From assembly GCA_000961805.1 (NCBI GenBank), contig LADV01000106.1:1-32416 (forward strand): a stretch of 32,416 bases of DNA. Direction: 5' to 3'. The position numbers and the translations under genes are program-made. The notes beneath the pieces are model-generated. The model did not search any database and was not told the DNA's origin. It saw nothing but the letters and a program-made list of their open reading frames with translations. Shown here piece by piece: positions 14,973 through 23,650 of this stretch (its first letter is position 1; every line of letters starts with the position of its first letter). This stretch comes from Peptococcaceae bacterium BRH_c23. GTDB taxonomy: Bacteria > Bacillota_B > Desulfitobacteriia > Desulfitobacteriales > Desulfitobacteriaceae.

Positions 14973-16235
14973 ATGCATGATAGGGAATTATTTGTTTGGC
15001 GGAATCTTATGGAGGATGGAACACAGTGTCTTGGGGAAGAACAGTATCTAAAAGCAGAAACATATTATATTCAGGGTCTTTTGAAGGCATATCAATTAAG
15101 CGTTCCCGAAATTGTTGCCTTTACATTAAGATTATTAGCAACAGTAAGAGTCCGTTTAGGTAATTTAGACTTTGCGGAAGAGGGTTTTAAGGAAGCGCTA
15201 CGTATTTGTCAGGAAGTCGAGAATGCTAAAGGGATGGCTGAAGCCTGGGCGGGGCTAGCCAGTGTGTCGGTTAAAAAGGGAAAACTTCAGGAAGCAACCG
15301 AAGAATATCGCCAGGCGATCTCGATTTATCCGAGTTCCTCCCCACAGTTAAGGTTGGGCATGCTCTATGCTGATCTTGGCCAAGTTTATACTGCCCTCGA
15401 AGAATGGATCAGAGCTAAGCAAGCGTTTTCACAGGCCCAAGAACTTTGTCGTTTGTACGGTTTTCTTAAAGGGGTAGCAGAATTGGACCTTTTGTTAGGC
15501 GAGTTGTACTTTCGACAGGGGCAAATTAATGACGCCCTAGAAACCCTTAAGCACGCCTGTCAGCTATTTGCTAAGCTAGCTGATTTAGTCCCTTTATCAA
15601 CAACACTTCAATACTTAGCCTTACTTTACTTTGAGCAGAACCAAATGCTCTTAGCTTTTGATTGTCAACAAAGGGCAGTGGCACTTTCTTTAAAGTTTGA
15701 AACAAGTGAGGTATTTAGTGAAAGTTGCTATTTCTTAAGTAAAATCGAGCAGTTCTTAGAGAATAATCAGGAAGCCAAATATTATCTGGAATTATCGATC
15801 CGGTTTTATCCTAAACAAGATATTGACCTTGCCTTAAGGTATCAGAATTTGGCTGGTCTGCTTTTCCTTACCCTGGATTTTACTAAGGCTGAATTATATT
15901 ATCTCCAAGCTTTAAACCTCTTTGAATCCTTTGATGATGAGCTTAGAATTAGCGAAGTTCAGCAATCTTTAGCCATTCTCAAAGAAATTCAGGAGCGCAA
16001 GGAAGGTCCGCTGAAATTTCAAGACAAGTCAGATGAGGTCTTTCAAGTTCGTAGCGAATTTACATTAGAAGCATTAGTACACTTGGCAGAGTTTTATGAA
16101 AAACGCAGTAATTTTCGTGATGCCCTCAATTGCTATTGGAAGGCTCTCGAAAAGGGTCGCGAGGCTGAAGTAGCAACAGATTGGATTGAGTTAAGAGTTC
16201 AAAGGGTGTCTAAACGTTTGCGCAAGAAAAAGTAA
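14973..16235 (+). CDS. TPR-repeat protein (420 aa)
   Basis: A soluble protein built almost wholly of tetratricopeptide repeats. At least eight helix pairs are visible, for example GNLDFAEEGFKEAL, GKLQEATEEYRQAI and FTKAELYYLQALNLF. A variable stretch around residues 345-360 separates the last pair. It has no membrane segment, no helix-turn-helix and no catalytic motif. TPR proteins act as binding platforms; in spore-formers some (Rap family) bind response regulators or peptides. It lacks the N-terminal Rap three-helix bundle that I would expect, so that role is not claimed. The start follows GGAGGGG. The unknown gene at 16350 and cobO follow in the same direction. Confidence 0.85.
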   Translation: MHDRELFVWRNLMEDGTQCLGEEQYLKAETYYIQGLLKAYQLSVPEIVAFTLRLLATVRVRLGNLDFAEEGFKEALRICQEVENAKGMAEAWAGLASVSVKKGKLQEATEEYRQAISIYPSSSPQLRLGMLYADLGQVYTALEEWIRAKQAFSQAQELCRLYGFLKGVAELDLLLGELYFRQGQINDALETLKHACQLFAKLADLVPLSTTLQYLALLYFEQNQMLLAFDCQQRAVALSLKFETSEVFSESCYFLSKIEQFLENNQEAKYYLELSIRFYPKQDIDLALRYQNLAGLLFLTLDFTKAELYYLQALNLFESFDDELRISEVQQSLAILKEIQERKEGPLKFQDKSDEVFQVRSEFTLEALVHLAEFYEKRSNFRDALNCYWKALEKGREAEVATDWIELRVQRVSKRLRKKK

Positions 16236-16349
16236 ATGCAAGATATTTCCTCAAATAATGGAAATCTAGCTTTATTAATCATTGTTGTTCAGTTAGAATG
16301 AAGTTATAGAATGTCTCTCTGAATAAAGGGAGGGATGGGGGGGATTATC

Positions 16350-16877
16350 ATGCGGGAAGAAGATTCAATACTCCTCGAATGCTTGGAAGATGTATATCAT
16401 ACCTTTGAAAAGGCTTTAAAGAAGGCTCAACTGGTGCGTTCGATCCATGTTCAAAAATTTGAGCGAATGCTTGTTGAATTGCGCAGTGAGCGCAGGGTTT
16501 TTGAAGACATTTCTATCCCAGCCCGACTCATTGTAGAACAATTGTTGGAATCCCAATTTAAAGTTGGACAGGTTGCCTTGGAAGCTGAACGATTTAAACA
16601 AGGATTCACAGGGGTATCCTTTGTGAAGGTAGAGGAATTTGGAATAATCTGTGTAAAGCTAGGGGAACTAGAAATCTCCTGGCGAGATGGCAGCTATGTT
16701 TATTACTTTTATCCTGATAAAGTAGAACTAAGAGCAACCGATGAAAAGTCATCTATCAAGTTATTTTTTTCGATTGCGTTTAATCGACAAACTTTGGAGC
16801 GGTTTCCGGAAATACTAACCTCCCCTAATGTTGTGTATATACATCCCCAGCTTGAAAAATGGATACGGAAGGTGTAA
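16350..16877 (+). CDS. Unknown 175-residue protein upstream of cobO
   Basis: A soluble, acidic protein. The N-terminal half is helical (about residues 1-85, including LRSERRVFEDI). The C-terminal half is strand-rich, with WRDGSYVYYFYPDKVELR. No known family is recognised. The start is ATG 16350, six bases after a run of G; the ATG at 16335 lies inside that run. Its stop is two bases before the cobO start, so the two genes are translationally linked. Whether it works in cobamide metabolism is unknown. Confidence 0.75.
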   Translation: MREEDSILLECLEDVYHTFEKALKKAQLVRSIHVQKFERMLVELRSERRVFEDISIPARLIVEQLLESQFKVGQVALEAERFKQGFTGVSFVKVEEFGIICVKLGELEISWRDGSYVYYFYPDKVELRATDEKSSIKLFFSIAFNRQTLERFPEILTSPNVVYIHPQLEKWIRKV

Positions 16878-16879
16878 CG

Positions 16880-17413
16880 ATGTCAAATCTTTCCCAAGGA
16901 TTAGTGCAAATTTATACTGGCAATGGCAAGGGAAAATCGACGGCTGCTTTTGGATTAGCAATACGTGCAGTGGGGCATGGTTTTCAAGTCTATATTATCC
17001 AGTTTATGAAAGGTCAGGATACTTACGGAGAATTAGCCGGCTTAAAGCGTTTGAGCCCGGAATGTCAACTCGAACACTTTGGAGGATCTGGATGGGTTCA
17101 CAAAGGGGAACCCCTTAAGGAGAACATCGAGGAAGCGCAAAAGGCCTTCTCCAGAGCGCAGGAGATTATTCTTTCGGGAGAATGGGATATAGTTATCTTA
17201 GATGAAATTGTGAACGCGGTTTGGTTTGATTTAATTCCTGAAGAGGATGTTCTAGATTTAATGAATAATAAGCCTTCTCACGTCGAGCTGGTGTTAACCG
17301 GTCGAAATGCTTCTCAGACCTTAATGGATCGAGCCGATTTGGTAACGGAAATGGTACAGAAAAAACATCCCTTTGAACAGGGAGTCATGTCACGTCAAGG
17401 CATTGAATTCTAA
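16880..17413 (+). CDS. cobO: Corrinoid adenosyltransferase, CobO/BtuR type
   Basis: A 177-residue enzyme that adds the adenosyl group from ATP to cob(I)alamin, making the coenzyme form of B12. It has the family P-loop GNGKGKST (residues 14-21), then FMKGQDTYGE, the Walker-B-like DIVILDEI and the C-terminal LTGRNA and DLVTEM segments. The start at ATG 16880 follows GGAAGGTG; an ATG at 16859 is in frame but lies inside the previous gene. It is the only cobamide gene seen in the window. Adenosylcobamide could serve corrinoid-dependent mutases or related enzymes. Confidence 0.95.
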   Translation: MSNLSQGLVQIYTGNGKGKSTAAFGLAIRAVGHGFQVYIIQFMKGQDTYGELAGLKRLSPECQLEHFGGSGWVHKGEPLKENIEEAQKAFSRAQEIILSGEWDIVILDEIVNAVWFDLIPEEDVLDLMNNKPSHVELVLTGRNASQTLMDRADLVTEMVQKKHPFEQGVMSRQGIEF

Positions 17414-17438
17414 GATGCTCAACGCGAAATTTTGTAGG

Positions 17439-17484
17439 TCGTCCATGCTGATCCAACAAGGGTGAGGCATGGACGATTTTAATT
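17439..17484 (+). terminator. cobO terminator
   Basis: TCGTCCATGC pairs perfectly with GCATGGACGA around an 18-base loop, followed by TTTTAATTTT. Confidence 0.8.
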
Positions 17485-17663
17485 TTCTAGATTGAAGTTT
17501 AGCAATACTCAGATGAAGACAACTGTAAATTTAGGCGACTAAGCTGGCGTGGGATTCTTTATAAATATTATACACAAATGAAGAGTGACTTAACTTCTTT
17601 GAATTGGCATATATATAATTAGACTAGATAGTTTTGCTGGTTGTTAGAGAAGGGAGGGTTACC

Positions 17664-19565
17664 ATGGAAGTCATAAAGTGGTTGCGTGAATATCGTGAAG
17701 GAGAGGCTGCTCTGGCTTGGAGTGGTACGTTTGCAGATTATTTGCAAATGGTTACAGAAAATACCAATTTAGCGTTGCATGCCCATGCTCGAATCTATGC
17801 CATGATCAAAGCGGCCGGGGTTGAGAAAATCGGAGATCAGAAAATATATAAATTTTTTGACAAAGAGTTATTCGGAATGGATAAAACCTTGGAACGCCTT
17901 ATTGAAGAGTATTTTCACAGTGCTGCCAAACGATTAGATGTCCGTAAACGCATATTATTGTTGATGGGACCAGTGAGTGGCGGTAAATCAACCATCGTAA
18001 GCCTTCTGAAGAGAGGGCTTGAAGATTTCACAAGAACCGATGAAGGAGCGGTCTATGCTATTGAAGGGTGCCCCATGCATGAGGACCCTCTGCACCTCTT
18101 GCCAGTCTCCTTACGTTCTCAATTTGAGGAAAGGTATAGTATTCGTATCGAAGGAAATCTTTGCCCAGTATGCCGTTTAAGACTAGATGAGGAATTTAGC
18201 GGTGAGGTTGAGTCTTTCCCCATTAAAAGAATCCTCTTTTCAGAAGAGCAACGGGTTGGAGTCGGTACGTTTACTCCCTCGGACCCTAAATCTCAAGATA
18301 TTGCTGATTTAACGGGAAGTATTGATTTTTCCTCAATTACAGAATATGGATCCGAGTCTGATCCGCGTGCCTATCGTTTCGATGGTGAACTTAATAAGGC
18401 CAATAGAGGTTTAATGGAATTCCAGGAAATGTTAAAATCCGATGAAAAGTTTCTCTGGAATCTGCTAAGTCTTTCACAGGAAGGAAATTTCAAAGCTGGC
18501 CGCTTTGCGCTCATCTCCGCTGACGAGCTGGTCATTGCCCATACGAATGAAAATGAATATCGTGCCTTTATCGGCAACAAGAAAAACGAAGCTCTTCAAT
18601 CAAGAATTATTGTCATGCATATTCCATATAATCTCCGCGTTAGTGATGAAGTTAAAATATACAACAAGTTAATCAGTCAAAGTGATATACGCAATGTGCA
18701 TTTGGCACCTCATAGCCTTTGGGCGACCTCAGTATTCAGCGTGCTCTCGCGCATGAAACCATCGAAAAAACAAGGCATGGATCTTGTGAAAAAGATGAGA
18801 ATCTATGACGGGGAAGATGTGGAAGGGTTTAACCAGAAAGATATTAAGGAGTTAGCAATAGAAGGAGAAGAACAAGGAGAAGGTATGAGTGGAGTAGATC
18901 CACGTTACGTAATTAACCGCATTTCTACGGCTTTGATTCGAGATGAACATGCGTGTATCAACGCGTTGGATATTTTAAGGGCCTTGAAAGACGGCCTCTC
19001 TCAGCATACTTCTATTATGAAAGAGGAAAAAGAAAATCTTCTCAATCTTATTTCTGTGGCTCGCCGTGAATATGACGAAATGGCTAAGAAAGAAGTTCAG
19101 AAAGCGTTTGTCTATGCCTATGAGGAATCTGCCAAATCACTATTAAGTAATTATCTCGATAACGTTGAGGCGTTTTGCAATTCCACAAAACTATATGACT
19201 CCATCACGGGTGAAGAATTAGCGCCTGATGAACAACTCATGCGCAGTATCGAGGAACAAATTGGTGTTTCGGATAATGCTAAAAAGACATTCCGTGAAGA
19301 GATTCTGATTCGGATTTCGATGTATGCACGAAAAGGAAAAACCTTTAGCTATGAGTCTCATGAGCGCCTGAAAGAAGCAATCGAAAAGAAATTATTTGCT
19401 GATCTTAAGGATATCGTAAAAATTACAACCTCTGTCGCCCATCCAGATCAGGAGCAATTGCGACGTATTAACAATGTCATGGATCGTCTCGTAAAAGAGC
19501 ATGGCTATTGTCCAATCTGTGCCAATGAGATTGTTAAGTATGTTGGGGCCCTCCTTAACCGCTAA
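17664..19565 (+). CDS. prkA: PrkA AAA+ protein (serine kinase / protease-like)
   Basis: The 633-residue product matches PrkA of B. subtilis (631 residues) along its whole length. It has an N-terminal GTFADYL block (21-27), an AAA+ core with Walker A GPVSGGKST (102-110) and cysteine pairs CPMHEDP and CPVCRL. A C-terminal PrkA domain ends in YCPICANEIVKYVGALL. Homologues (YeaG in E. coli) have been described as a serine kinase, and PrkA has also been described as Lon-like. In B. subtilis it is linked to sporulation through sigma-K-dependent genes. The start is ATG 17664 after AAGGGAGGG; a GTG or TTG further up has no ribosome site. yhbH and spoVR follow in the same direction. Confidence 0.95.
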   Translation: MEVIKWLREYREGEAALAWSGTFADYLQMVTENTNLALHAHARIYAMIKAAGVEKIGDQKIYKFFDKELFGMDKTLERLIEEYFHSAAKRLDVRKRILLLMGPVSGGKSTIVSLLKRGLEDFTRTDEGAVYAIEGCPMHEDPLHLLPVSLRSQFEERYSIRIEGNLCPVCRLRLDEEFSGEVESFPIKRILFSEEQRVGVGTFTPSDPKSQDIADLTGSIDFSSITEYGSESDPRAYRFDGELNKANRGLMEFQEMLKSDEKFLWNLLSLSQEGNFKAGRFALISADELVIAHTNENEYRAFIGNKKNEALQSRIIVMHIPYNLRVSDEVKIYNKLISQSDIRNVHLAPHSLWATSVFSVLSRMKPSKKQGMDLVKKMRIYDGEDVEGFNQKDIKELAIEGEEQGEGMSGVDPRYVINRISTALIRDEHACINALDILRALKDGLSQHTSIMKEEKENLLNLISVARREYDEMAKKEVQKAFVYAYEESAKSLLSNYLDNVEAFCNSTKLYDSITGEELAPDEQLMRSIEEQIGVSDNAKKTFREEILIRISMYARKGKTFSYESHERLKEAIEKKLFADLKDIVKITTSVAHPDQEQLRRINNVMDRLVKEHGYCPICANEIVKYVGALLNR

Positions 19566-19583
19566 AGAGGAAGGGGGATTAGT

Positions 19584-20717
19584 GTGTCTGACGAGATTAT
19601 CGTGAGTCGTGATGACTGGAGTTTACATCGTAAAGGACATCTTGACCAAACAAGGCACAAAGAAAAAGTCGAAGAAATCATCAAGCAACAACTGGGTGAT
19701 TTAATAGTCGATGAAAGTATTATCTTATCTGATGGCAAAAAGAACACCAAGATCCCTATGCGTTCTCTGGAAGAATTTCGTTTTCGCTATGATTTTAATA
19801 AAAAGAATCATACCGGACAGGGAACTAAAAAGATGGTCCCGGGGGAAATCTTAGGTCGAGATCAAGGAGACGGTAAAGGCGGGGCAGGGAGTGGAGCAGG
19901 TGAAGCACCTGGCCAAGATATCTATGAAGCGGAAGTTACGTACGAGGATTTAGCTAGTATTCTCTTCGAAGAATTAAAACTACCAAATTTAGATGATAAG
20001 AAAAAACCCCTTATTGCCCATGACCGTCCGGAATTTAATGACGTTCGAAAAAAAGGGTTAATGGCCAATGTGGATAAGAAACGTACCTTACTGGAAAGTA
20101 TCAAGAGGCAAGCCTTTGCCAAGAAGGAAAAGAAGTCAAAATTACGAATTTCTCCCGAAGACTTGCGCTTTAAAACCTGGGAGACTCGTCCGAATTTCGA
20201 GACAAATGCAGTGATTCTAGCAATGATGGATACCTCAGGTTCCATGGGGCAATTCGAAAAGTATATTTCCCGAACGTTCTTCTTTTGGATGGTCCGTTTC
20301 CTGCGTCTTAAGTATGAAAATGTAGAAATTCGGTTTTTAGCTCATCATACTGAGGCTAAGGAAGTTACAGAGGAAGAATTCTTCACACGTGGGGAAAGTG
20401 GAGGAACTCGCTGTTCATCCGTTTATAAATATGCTCTGGATTTAGTGGAAAAGGACTATCCTCCAGCTCACTTCAATATTTACCCAGTTCATTTTACGGA
20501 TGGAGATAATATCGGTTCTGATAATACAAGAGCCTTGTCTCTCATGAAACAATTGGTTGAAATAAGCCAAATTGTAGGCTATGGAGAGATCTTAAGAACT
20601 CACTACTCCAGTACTTTAATGTCAACCTTAAAACGTATTTCAGATCCCAAACTTCGTCTAGTAACGATCAGGGATCGAACTGAGGTGTATGAAGCACTTA
20701 AAACAGTTTTTTCTTAA
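19584..20717 (+). CDS. yhbH: YhbH, DUF444 sporulation/stress protein with VWA fold
   Basis: A 377-residue DUF444 protein. It starts with the family-typical DDWSLHRKGHLDQTRH, has IPMRSLEEFRFRY, a glycine-rich linker (about residues 90-112) and a von Willebrand A-like core. The metal site MMDTSGSMG (DxSxS) begins near residue 212. The family partners with PrkA/YeaG and is needed for normal sporulation in B. subtilis or for stress survival in E. coli (YeaH). The start is GTG 19584 after AGAGGAAGGGGG. It lies 18 bases after prkA. An intact metal site suggests it can bind a protein partner through a divalent cation. Confidence 0.93.
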   Translation: MSDEIIVSRDDWSLHRKGHLDQTRHKEKVEEIIKQQLGDLIVDESIILSDGKKNTKIPMRSLEEFRFRYDFNKKNHTGQGTKKMVPGEILGRDQGDGKGGAGSGAGEAPGQDIYEAEVTYEDLASILFEELKLPNLDDKKKPLIAHDRPEFNDVRKKGLMANVDKKRTLLESIKRQAFAKKEKKSKLRISPEDLRFKTWETRPNFETNAVILAMMDTSGSMGQFEKYISRTFFFWMVRFLRLKYENVEIRFLAHHTEAKEVTEEEFFTRGESGGTRCSSVYKYALDLVEKDYPPAHFNIYPVHFTDGDNIGSDNTRALSLMKQLVEISQIVGYGEILRTHYSSTLMSTLKRISDPKLRLVTIRDRTEVYEALKTVFS

Positions 20718-20791
20718 TATCTTGTACCCCGCCGACATGGCTTCGCTAGTTCTCTTAAACGCTCAAACGTGGTATCGCTAGGAGGGTAGTC

Positions 20792-22162
20792 ATGGACAAT
20801 GAGAAGCGATCCTTAAGTACGATAGCGCAAGAAATCGCTCACGTGGCCCGTGGCATGGGACTCAAATTCTGTCCTGTGAACTTTGAAATTGTTCCAGCAG
20901 AAGCATTATATTCGTTCGGTGCTTATGGAATGCCGGTGCGTTTTACACATTGGAGCTTTGGCAAAGCTTTCTATCGCATGAAGTTACAATATGATTTGAA
21001 TTTGAGCAGGATTTATGAACTAGTGATTAACACAAATCCTGCCTATGCATTTTTGTTAGAAGGAAATCGATTAATTCAAAATAAACTTGTGATTGGGCAT
21101 GTTTATGCCCATGTTGATTTTTTTAATAACAATCGTTATTTTTCGCGGACTCCAAAGGACATGGTTGAACGGATGGGGGCTCATGCAGAAAAAATTCGAG
21201 AATATGAAATTCGATATGGGCGAGACCGGGTTGAAAAAATCTTAGATGCAGTTCTTGCTATTCAAGAACATGTGGATTTCCGATCGCATATTAGCCCCAA
21301 AAACCATAACGTCGAAAATAAATCAGGAAATCAACGGGATAATTGTCAAAAGAAAGCTGTCAATAGGAGATCTCAACCTTATGAAGATCTTTGGGAAGAC
21401 AAACAAAAGGACAATTTAGAATTAGTGACGCCACAAGAGTTTGAAGATCTTTTACTCTATTTAATTCGATTTGCACCTGGACTTAATGAATGGCAAAGAG
21501 ATATTGTCAGTATCGTTCGTGAGGAGTCGTTATATTTCTATCCCCAAATTGAGACGAAGATTATCAATGAAGGCTGGGCGACCTTTTGGCATGCCAGAAT
21601 TATGCGCGAACTAGATCTAAGCGATGCGGAGACGCTTGACTTTGCGATAATGCATAGTCAAGTCGTTCAGCCTTCTCGCTTAGGGCTAAATCCTTATTAT
21701 TTGGGTGTAAAAATATGGGAATATCTAGCCAAAGTTAAACCGCTTGAGTATTTATGGGAGCTTCGTGAAACTGAAAATGACCTTTCGTTTATCCGCAATC
21801 ACCTTACTATCGAGTTAGTAGAGGAGCTAAACCTTTTCAATTTCCGCAAAATCGGAGCACATTGGCAGGTTACAGACAATAAATGGGAGAAAGTGCGAGA
21901 CAACCTTGTGCAACAATTGGTTAATGGGGGTAATCCACGGATTGTCGTGCTCGGAGGGGATCATGATGGTAAAGGAGGACTATCTCTTAAACATCGTCAC
22001 GAAGGAGTGGATCTTGATATCGTCTATCTAGAAAAAACCTTAGCTCTTGTACAATTTCTTTGGGGGAAGCCAGTTGTTCTTGAAACGGTGGTCGATTCTA
22101 AAAAGGTTCTTTTTGAATGTGCTAATGGGCTTGTTAGCCGACGACAGACAACGAGCAGTTGA
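20792..22162 (+). CDS. spoVR: SpoVR family protein
   Basis: A 456-residue SpoVR protein (YcgB in E. coli). Family landmarks are MPVRFTHWSFGKAF, INTNPAYAFLLEGN, VIGHVYAHVDFFNNN, INEGWATFWHARIM and the C-terminal VDLDIVYLEKTL. Many of its histidines and glutamates are fully conserved in the family, but the biochemical role is unresolved. In B. subtilis spoVR mutants make defective spore cortex. The start follows AGGAGGG. It completes the prkA-yhbH-spoVR set and is followed by a terminator at 22199. The stretch between about residues 170 and 205 is polar and variable. Confidence 0.95.
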   Translation: MDNEKRSLSTIAQEIAHVARGMGLKFCPVNFEIVPAEALYSFGAYGMPVRFTHWSFGKAFYRMKLQYDLNLSRIYELVINTNPAYAFLLEGNRLIQNKLVIGHVYAHVDFFNNNRYFSRTPKDMVERMGAHAEKIREYEIRYGRDRVEKILDAVLAIQEHVDFRSHISPKNHNVENKSGNQRDNCQKKAVNRRSQPYEDLWEDKQKDNLELVTPQEFEDLLLYLIRFAPGLNEWQRDIVSIVREESLYFYPQIETKIINEGWATFWHARIMRELDLSDAETLDFAIMHSQVVQPSRLGLNPYYLGVKIWEYLAKVKPLEYLWELRETENDLSFIRNHLTIELVEELNLFNFRKIGAHWQVTDNKWEKVRDNLVQQLVNGGNPRIVVLGGDHDGKGGLSLKHRHEGVDLDIVYLEKTLALVQFLWGKPVVLETVVDSKKVLFECANGLVSRRQTTSS

Positions 22163-22198
22163 GAAAGAAACCAGCAGTTCATTAAAATACGCTTTATT

Positions 22199-22240
22199 CA
22201 AAGCAGATGCTAGAAAATTGCATCTGCTTTGAATATTTTT
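22199..22240 (+). terminator. Terminator of the prkA-yhbH-spoVR operon
   Basis: CAAAGCAGATGC pairs perfectly with GCATCTGCTTTG around a nine-base loop. A T-rich tail follows. Confidence 0.85.
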
Positions 22241-22330
22241 GAAGGAATATCACATATGAAGGTAGAATCTATATAAATAAGTCGACGCAAAGCTTAAAAT
22301 GACAAAGCTGATGGGGAAAGCAGGTAGACC

Positions 22331-22945
22331 ATGCACGGGCTTGATCTGAATTTTATTGACATAATCTATCACTATCGCTATGTTGGCTTATTCATCTTGC
22401 TAACGTTTGGTATGATAGGGGTTCCTGTCCCCGATGAATTTCTAATGACCTTCAGTGGCTTTCAAACTTCAGTGGGTCATATGGCTTTTGGAAAAACCCT
22501 TGTAGTTGCCACCCTTGGCAGTTTCTTAGGTATGAATCTTAGCTATTGGATTGGCAGGCGTTTAGGAATCCCGTTCTTGCATAAGATTGCTCCTTATCTT
22601 CATCTCAATGAAAAAAGGATCGCCCGAGCTGAACATTGGTTTCAGCGGTATGGTGATAGCTTGATTGTGATAGGATATTTTTTCCCTGGATTTCGTCATT
22701 TTACGGCCTATTTTTCTGGTATGAGTGAACTTCATTATGGACGATATGCTGCTTTAGCTGGGACAGGTGCCTTTCTTTGGTCGTTAACCTTCATTACCCT
22801 TGGAAGAATTCTTGGTGTGCATTGGCGGAAAATTACGTTTGTCATGCATGGTTACTTGGCCCGGGGCGCAATTGTGCTTGCCATTATTGTTATCTTGATC
22901 TATCTCTATAATGTGAGGCGAGGTCGAGTTAGTAAGGAAGAATGA
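22331..22945 (+). CDS. DedA-family membrane protein
   Basis: A 204-residue protein of the DedA / SNARE-associated (VTT) superfamily. It has the re-entrant helix region GMIGVPVPDEFLM (about 27-39) and the conserved GSFLGMNLSYWIGRRLG. The second half has GYFFPGFRHFTAYFSGM, whose arginine and proline are typical, and two C-terminal membrane helices. DedA proteins act in membrane lipid movement, such as undecaprenyl-phosphate or phosphatidylethanolamine flipping, and in envelope homeostasis. The exact substrate here is unknown. The ribosome site is weak (GCAGGTAG). Confidence 0.9.
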   Translation: MHGLDLNFIDIIYHYRYVGLFILLTFGMIGVPVPDEFLMTFSGFQTSVGHMAFGKTLVVATLGSFLGMNLSYWIGRRLGIPFLHKIAPYLHLNEKRIARAEHWFQRYGDSLIVIGYFFPGFRHFTAYFSGMSELHYGRYAALAGTGAFLWSLTFITLGRILGVHWRKITFVMHGYLARGAIVLAIIVILIYLYNVRRGRVSKEE

Positions 22946-22958
22946 AATTAGGGAAAAT

Positions 22959-22967
22959 TTATCCACA
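22959..22967 (+). promoter_or_regulatory. Perfect consensus DnaA box upstream of ppiB
   Basis: TTATCCACA matches the bacterial DnaA-box consensus in all nine positions. It lies five bases before a TATAAT (22972-22977), so a bound DnaA protein would touch the likely promoter of the cyclophilin gene. It is a single site, not an origin-like cluster. Confidence 0.6.
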
Positions 22968-23015
22968 GTGGTATAATACATAAGAAAAAACCCAAACATA
23001 AAGGAGGCCACTTAG

Positions 23016-23534
23016 GTGACAAATGAAACTTCTCAAGATCAAGAACTTAAGCAAAACCCAATCGTAACGATCGAAATGGAAAACAGTAACCTTATTAAAC
23101 TTGAACTTTATCCTTCGATAGCGCCTGAAAGTGTTCAGAATTTTGTTACGCTTGTTTCTCAAGGCTTTTACGATGGTCTTATTTTCCACAGAATCATTCC
23201 AGGCTTCATGATCCAAGGCGGGGATCCTGATGGGACAGGCATGGGTGGAAGTAAACAAACAGTCCGCGGGGAGTTTTCTGGTAACGGGTTTAAAAATGAT
23301 TTAAAACACGACCGTGGAGTTATCTCTATGGCTCGGACTTCAGCCCCTAATTCTGCCAGTTCTCAATTTTTTATTGTGGTCAAGGCCTCAACCCACTTAG
23401 ATGGGCAGTATGCAGCCTTTGGAAAGGTCATCGAAGGTATGGAGGAAGTCGATCGAATTGTCAGTGTACCGAAAGATCGTGGAGATAAACCGTTAGAAGA
23501 TCAGAGAATGAAGAAAGTAACTCTTCAACTATAG
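23016..23534 (+). CDS. ppiB: Cyclophilin-type peptidyl-prolyl isomerase
   Basis: A 172-residue cytoplasmic cyclophilin with no signal peptide. Active-site segments are FHRIIPGFMIQGGDP (around residues 69-83), with the catalytic arginine, then SMARTSAPNSASSQFFI and LDGQYAAFGKV. It speeds cis-trans isomerisation of proline bonds during folding. The usual tryptophan of the cyclosporin site in human CypA is not seen at the HLDG stretch, as in many bacterial members. The start is GTG 23016 after AAAGGAGG. The leader holds the DnaA box. Confidence 0.93.
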   Translation: MTNETSQDQELKQNPIVTIEMENSNLIKLELYPSIAPESVQNFVTLVSQGFYDGLIFHRIIPGFMIQGGDPDGTGMGGSKQTVRGEFSGNGFKNDLKHDRGVISMARTSAPNSASSQFFIVVKASTHLDGQYAAFGKVIEGMEEVDRIVSVPKDRGDKPLEDQRMKKVTLQL

Positions 23535-23572
23535 GTGTCCGCTTTAATTGACATTTAAAATTATCTATCTTT

Positions 23573-23603
23573 GAAGAGGAGGGCTATGCCCTCTTCTTCT
23601 TTA
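23573..23603 (+). terminator. ppiB terminator
   Basis: GAAGAGGAGGG pairs with CCCTCTTCTTC, with one G-T pair, around CTATG. A short T tail follows. Confidence 0.75.
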
Positions 23604-23650
23604 CACTTATTTAGTAAGCATACAAGGCTTCTTTGGTTGAAGGAGGTAGC

